Part shown: positions 60,610 through 64,000 of the stretch, piece after piece
Layout: every line of letters starts with the position of its first letter
Position numbering within the stretch: position 1 is the first letter of the stretch
Assembly: GCA_902560675.1 (NCBI GenBank)
Contig: CACEMP010000003.1
Location: 28,840-92,839 of the forward strand
Reading direction: 5' to 3'
Source: an uncultured Alphaproteobacteria bacterium
GTDB taxonomy: Bacteria > Pseudomonadota > Alphaproteobacteria > HIMB59 > GCA-002718135
DNA: 64,000 bases
Translations under genes and position numbers: made by a program
Notes under the pieces: generated by a model
Database searches by the model: none
Seen by the model: the letters and a program-made list of their open reading frames with translations, nothing else
Told to the model about the DNA's origin: nothing

Positions 60610-62223
60610 TTGAATAATATTGATATAGCAATTATTGGTGCAGGCTCTGCAGGAAGTATAATAGCTAATAAACTTATTAGTGAAACTAATTTTAATATAG
60701 CCCTTATTGAGGCTGGACCTAAAGATAACAATCCTATTATTGACGTTCCTCTTGGTTATGGAATGACATTTTATAATAAAAAAATTAATTGGAACTTCTA
60801 TTCAAAAAAACAAGATAATTTATTCAAAAGGCAAATATATTATCCGAGAGGTAAAGTTTTAGGTGGCTCTGGCTCAATAAACGCAATGGTGTATGCAAGA
60901 GGATTGAAAACAGATTATGAGAATTGGGGTAAAAACAAGGAATGGAGTTTTGAAAATATAAAAAAAGTATATAGTTCTATGGAGCAACAAATAAATGATG
61001 ATAAAGAATTTCTTACAAAAGAGAAGATTCCAGTAAATAATGTAAGCAAGCATCATCATCCAATTTTAGAATATTTCTTTGATGCTAGTAATGAAATTGG
61101 TATTAAAAAAAATATAAATTTAAATACATCAACCGAAAATCAAGTAGGTCATTATAATATTAATACATACAATGGTACTAGACATTCATCATCAAAGGTT
61201 TTTTTAAAACCTGTATTAAAAAATCCTAGACTAACTATATTAGAAAATACTCAAGTTAAAAATTTAATAATTAAAGATAAAAAAATTACTGGTATTAAAA
61301 TTCAAAATAAATCAATAGAACAAATAATACACCTATCTCAAGGAGCAATTTTATGTTCTGGCTCAATAATGACACCTTACTTGTTAATGCATTCTGGTAT
61401 TGGTGACAAAGAGCATTTAAAAAAATTTGATAAAGAAATAATAATTGATAATTCTAATGTTGGAAGAAATCTTCAGGATCATCTTGGGTTAGATTATTTA
61501 TTTAAAACTCATCATCATTCACTAAATAAATCGTTAGGAACTTGGCCAGGCAGAATTACTTCTGTGTTAAAATATATTTATAATAGGAAAGGACCATTAT
61601 CACTAAGTATTAATCAGTCTGGGGGATATGTAAATTGGCATTCAAAACATCATTATCCCAACTTACAGATTTATTTTAATCCGTTAACTTATTCTATCAC
61701 TCATAGAAATAAAAGACCTCTGCTAAAAACTGACAAATTTAATGGTTTTATTATTGGTTATAATTCTTGTCGACCAAAAAGTTTGGGTAGAGTTGCATTG
61801 AACTCTCCTAATTTTGATGATGCACCAGTGATTGACCCAAATTTTCTATCGCATGAAGAAGATATATATGATGTTAAATGTGCAATTAATTTTTCTAAAG
61901 TTTTGGCGAATACAAATAGTATAAAAAAAATAAGAAATGAAAGTGTTACGCATGATTTATTAAATGCCACTGAAGAAGAAATGATTGATCACTTTAAATC
62001 TAATGCAGTTTCTATCTATCATCCGTGTGGTACTTGTAAAATGGATGAAGACCCCAAAAAGGGAGTTGTTTCTGAAAGATTAAAAGTTCATGGAATGGAG
62101 AATCTTTGGATTGCTGATGCATCTGTTTTTCCAAATATTACTTCTGGCAATATAAATGCCCCTGTAATGATGCTTGCTAATCTTGGAAGTAAATTTATTA
62201 TTGAGGATTTAAATAAGATTTAA
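60610..62223 (+). CDS. GMC-family FAD oxidoreductase (choline dehydrogenase-like)
   Basis: Flavoprotein of 537 residues with the layout of choline/alcohol dehydrogenases. The FAD motif IAIIGAGSAGSIIANKL starts at residue 6. GKVLGGSGSINAMVYARG is GMC signature 1, GAILCSGSIMTPYLLMHSGIG is signature 2, and the active-site His is in YHPCGTCKMD. TTG start at 60610, one base after the previous stop. Choline is one candidate and would feed the betaine-sarcosine route, but the position next to amino-sugar and sugar-acid genes also allows a sugar or polyol substrate. Confidence 0.88.
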   Translation: MNNIDIAIIGAGSAGSIIANKLISETNFNIALIEAGPKDNNPIIDVPLGYGMTFYNKKINWNFYSKKQDNLFKRQIYYPRGKVLGGSGSINAMVYARGLKTDYENWGKNKEWSFENIKKVYSSMEQQINDDKEFLTKEKIPVNNVSKHHHPILEYFFDASNEIGIKKNINLNTSTENQVGHYNINTYNGTRHSSSKVFLKPVLKNPRLTILENTQVKNLIIKDKKITGIKIQNKSIEQIIHLSQGAILCSGSIMTPYLLMHSGIGDKEHLKKFDKEIIIDNSNVGRNLQDHLGLDYLFKTHHHSLNKSLGTWPGRITSVLKYIYNRKGPLSLSINQSGGYVNWHSKHHYPNLQIYFNPLTYSITHRNKRPLLKTDKFNGFIIGYNSCRPKSLGRVALNSPNFDDAPVIDPNFLSHEEDIYDVKCAINFSKVLANTNSIKKIRNESVTHDLLNATEEEMIDHFKSNAVSIYHPCGTCKMDEDPKKGVVSERLKVHGMENLWIADASVFPNITSGNINAPVMMLANLGSKFIIEDLNKI

Positions 62224-62226
62224 TTT

Positions 62227-63327
62227 ATGAAAATAGTTAAACTTGAAACGTTCACAAAACCATATGTAAGTTTTGTAAAAATAACAGTTGAGGATGGTTC
62301 AATTGGTTATGGTCAAATGTCAACTTATCATGCAGATATCACAGCTCAAATTTTTCATAAACAAGTAGCACCTTGGGTTTTAGGAAAAGAATATTTTGAT
62401 TTTGATGATTTAGAAGATTTTATCTTTGAAAGAGAACATAAATTTCCTGGATCATATCTTTTACGTGCTATTGCTGGGTTAGATACAGCATTATGGGATT
62501 TGAAAGGTAAAATTGAGAGTAAACCTGTAGTTTCATTGATAGGAGGGTCTCCAGGTAATTTAAGAATTTATGGTTCATCAATGAAAAGAGATATTACACC
62601 AGATGATGAAGCAAATAGATTTAAAAAACTCTTTGATGAAAAAGGTGTTAATGCATTTAAATTTAGAGTTGGCTCTGAATGTGGAAGAGGGATTGATGAA
62701 TGGGAAGGAAGAACGGCTAGTATAGTAAAAACAATAAATTCATCTTTAGATAAAAGTGTAATTAAAATGGTAGACGCTAACAGTTGCTATAACTCTAATC
62801 AAGCAATAGAAATTGGTAAACTTTTAGAAGACAATAATGTTACTCATTTTGAAGAACCTTGCCCTTACTGGAAACCAGAAGAAACCAAAAAAGTTACTGA
62901 TAGTTTGAGTATAGATGTTACTGGAGGTGAACAAGATTGTGATTTAAGAGTATGGAGAGATATGGTTAAGAGAAAAATTGTAAATATTTTTCAACCAGAT
63001 GTTATGTATATGGGAGGATTAACAAAAGCTTTAAAGGTTGCTAAAATAATTGAAAAGGGAGGGTTTATATGCACTCCTCATACTGCTAATTTATCTTTAG
63101 TAACAATTTGCACTATGCATTTTTTAAAAGCAATAAATAATGCAGGCCCTTATTTGGAATTTTCAATAGAAGGAGAGGATTATTATCCTTGGCAACAGAA
63201 TTTATTTTTAGGTGAACCTTTTAAAATATCCAATGGAATGGTAAAAATTAACGATACTCCTGGTTGGGGAATAGAGATAAACCCTGATTGGTTGAGTGAA
63301 GCTGAATACAAAAAATCTGAAATATAA
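62227..63327 (+). CDS. Enolase-superfamily dehydratase/racemase (mandelate racemase subgroup)
   Basis: Mandelate-racemase-type enzyme of 366 residues acting on a carboxylate with an acidic alpha-proton, usually a sugar acid. Asp183 (MVDANSCY), Glu209 (FEEPCPYW) and Glu235 (TGGEQDC) match the Mg ligands. Lys145 in FKFRVG gives a KxR motif, and Asp258 (QPDVMYMG) with His285 (TPHTANLS) forms the His-Asp dyad. The N-terminal capping domain is residues 1-120. KxR in place of KxK departs from the mandelate racemase pattern. It starts three bases after the GMC gene, so an alcohol may be oxidised to an acid and then dehydrated. Confidence 0.87.
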   Translation: MKIVKLETFTKPYVSFVKITVEDGSIGYGQMSTYHADITAQIFHKQVAPWVLGKEYFDFDDLEDFIFEREHKFPGSYLLRAIAGLDTALWDLKGKIESKPVVSLIGGSPGNLRIYGSSMKRDITPDDEANRFKKLFDEKGVNAFKFRVGSECGRGIDEWEGRTASIVKTINSSLDKSVIKMVDANSCYNSNQAIEIGKLLEDNNVTHFEEPCPYWKPEETKKVTDSLSIDVTGGEQDCDLRVWRDMVKRKIVNIFQPDVMYMGGLTKALKVAKIIEKGGFICTPHTANLSLVTICTMHFLKAINNAGPYLEFSIEGEDYYPWQQNLFLGEPFKISNGMVKINDTPGWGIEINPDWLSEAEYKKSEI

Positions 63328-63359
63328 AATAAATACTTTTAAATTTTTAAAACTAACCT

Positions 63360-63365
63360 TATAAT
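63360..63365 (+). promoter_or_regulatory. Candidate -10 box of the small zinc-ribbon gene
   Basis: TATAAT lies 17 bases before ATG 63383 in the 55-base gap; AGGA (63372-63375) is the likely ribosome-binding site. No -35 box is evident. Confidence 0.25.
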
Positions 63366-63382
63366 ATTTATAGGAAAAAAAT

Positions 63383-63574
63383 ATGGCTACATATGAATGT
63401 AAAAGTTGTGGAATGTCTGTAAACGCAACATGTGCAAAATGTAATGCACCATTAGTAAATGATAATTTAACTAAAGATGATGGAAGTATTGTGCAGATCT
63501 CTAAATGTCCTAATGATCATGGTAAAATTAAATCTCCTTTATGTTGTGGTCAGGATATGATTTGCACTACTTAA
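63383..63574 (+). CDS. Small Cys-rich zinc-ribbon-like protein
   Basis: 63-residue cytosolic protein with eight Cys. CKSCGMSVNATCAKC gives two CxxC pairs, a lone Cys lies in ISKCPNDHG, and PLCCGQDMIC supplies the rest. Two metal sites of rubredoxin or zinc-ribbon type are plausible. I recall near-identical short proteins in SAR11 genomes, also without known function. It has its own short leader with AGGA and could be a single-gene unit. Confidence 0.8.
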   Translation: MATYECKSCGMSVNATCAKCNAPLVNDNLTKDDGSIVQISKCPNDHGKIKSPLCCGQDMICTT

Positions 63575-63617
63575 AACATTTAATTCTTTATTTATTATTT
63601 TTTAATTCGAGTATTTC

Positions 63618-64000
63618 ATGATTAAAAATATAATTTTTGATTTTGATGGTGTCATCGTTGATAGTGAAGTATTGGCTTCTAAAGCATTTGCAAAATATTT
63701 TAAAAAATTTGGTTATTCTTTTAAGGAGGAACAATTTTATAAATATGCTGGAAATAAAACTGTTGAAGTAATAAATTTATTATCTGCTAAATATAATATT
63801 GAAAATAAAAAAAAATTTACAAACGAAATATTTGAAATTGTTTCCGAGGTTTATTCAAAGGATTTAAAACTAGTTCATGGGGTAAAAGAATATATTAGTA
63901 AATCAGATAGAAATCATTACATTGGATCAAATAGTAATAAAGATAGAATTTTGGATGGTTTAAAGATTGTAGGTTTAGATAAAGCTTTTCTAAGAAATCA
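63618..64000 (+). CDS. HAD-superfamily hydrolase (partial, cut by window end)
   Basis: ATG 63618 opens a frame that is still open at the window edge, 127 codons so far. IIFDFDGVIVDSE at residues 5-17 is HAD motif I with both catalytic Asp residues, and YIGSNSNKDRIL is motif II (Ser). The cap domain lies between them, as in phosphoglycolate phosphatase or beta-phosphoglucomutase relatives. The Lys and Asp motifs III and IV lie beyond the window. The substrate is unknown; a sugar phosphate is usual for this subgroup. Confidence 0.85.
   Translation, partial: MIKNIIFDFDGVIVDSEVLASKAFAKYFKKFGYSFKEEQFYKYAGNKTVEVINLLSAKYNIENKKKFTNEIFEIVSEVYSKDLKLVHGVKEYISKSDRNHYIGSNSNKDRILDGLKIVGLDKAFLRN

Noticed and set aside
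1..64000. Mobile elements, prophage, CRISPR arrays or toxin-antitoxin genes
   Set aside because: No transposase, integrase, regularly spaced repeat or terminal inverted repeat was seen on either strand, and gene style is uniform throughout.

Overview
The window is AT-rich and very tightly packed, with short or overlapping gene junctions and frequent TTG and GTG starts. It has no insertion sequence, phage gene or CRISPR array, and I recognise no transcription factor. The gene order secY-adk-rpsM-rpsK-rpoA-rplQ, the plant/alphaproteobacterial-type glutamate-cysteine ligase, the heterotetrameric sarcosine oxidase and the many binding-protein transporters point to a streamlined marine alphaproteobacterium. 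SAR11-like or HIMB59/AEGEAN-169-like lineages would fit, but that placement is inference. No stretch longer than about 130 bases lacks a gene or RNA.

Layout. 1-6.5 kb is housekeeping: the secY 3' end, adk, ribosomal proteins, rpoA, a fluoride channel, a pseudouridine synthase, lipB, tRNA-Leu(GAG) and mgtE, which starts 6 nt after the tRNA. 6.5-10.2 kb carries glutathione synthesis (gshA-gshB), the biotin transporter bioY and a ROK fructokinase. 10.2-20.3 kb is a catabolic block: a divergent gabD, then a compact operon of an arginine:glycine-amidinotransferase-like enzyme, EutA-, EutB- and EutC-like proteins, a fold-type II PLP enzyme, an M20 deacylase, an M24 protein lacking the metal ligands (creatinase/ectoine-hydrolase type), and a proline-racemase homologue with Ser in place of the first catalytic Cys. 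20.4-25.5 kb is soxBDAG. 25.5-27.9 kb is an unrecognised two-gene unit on the minus strand, followed by an M19 dipeptidase and an EamA transporter.

29.8-35.6 kb is a polyamine-type ABC importer followed by a DadA-like flavoprotein, with an opposed aldehyde dehydrogenase. 37-46 kb is a TRAP transporter with a Tat-exported binding protein, a PuuA-like glutamine-synthetase-family ligase, an SDR, an aldehyde dehydrogenase, an iron alcohol dehydrogenase and an aldo-keto reductase. 46-50.5 kb holds a UxaA-type dehydratase, an IolG-type dehydrogenase, another SDR and a gamma-butyrobetaine-hydroxylase-like dioxygenase. 50.5-60.6 kb is an amino-sugar locus: a GalK-like kinase, a cytosolic GH20 hexosaminidase, a Gfo/Idh protein, a CUT1 ABC importer without its ATPase, an SIS protein, NagA and a NagB-II-like deaminase. 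60.6-64 kb holds a GMC oxidoreductase, an enolase-superfamily dehydratase, a small Cys-rich protein and a HAD hydrolase cut by the window end.

Overall the window reads as a scavenging chromosome segment: osmolytes, methylated amines and guanidino compounds, polyamines, sugar acids and chitin-type oligosaccharides are imported and converted to central metabolites. All three binding-protein genes have strong Shine-Dalgarno sequences and are followed by a strong hairpin. Six of eight convergent gene pairs overlap at their 3' ends, four of them by exactly 4 bases that supply both stop codons. The most interesting region is the 10-25 kb block, where amidine/guanidine chemistry, hydroxyectoine-type enzymes and sarcosine oxidation lie together.
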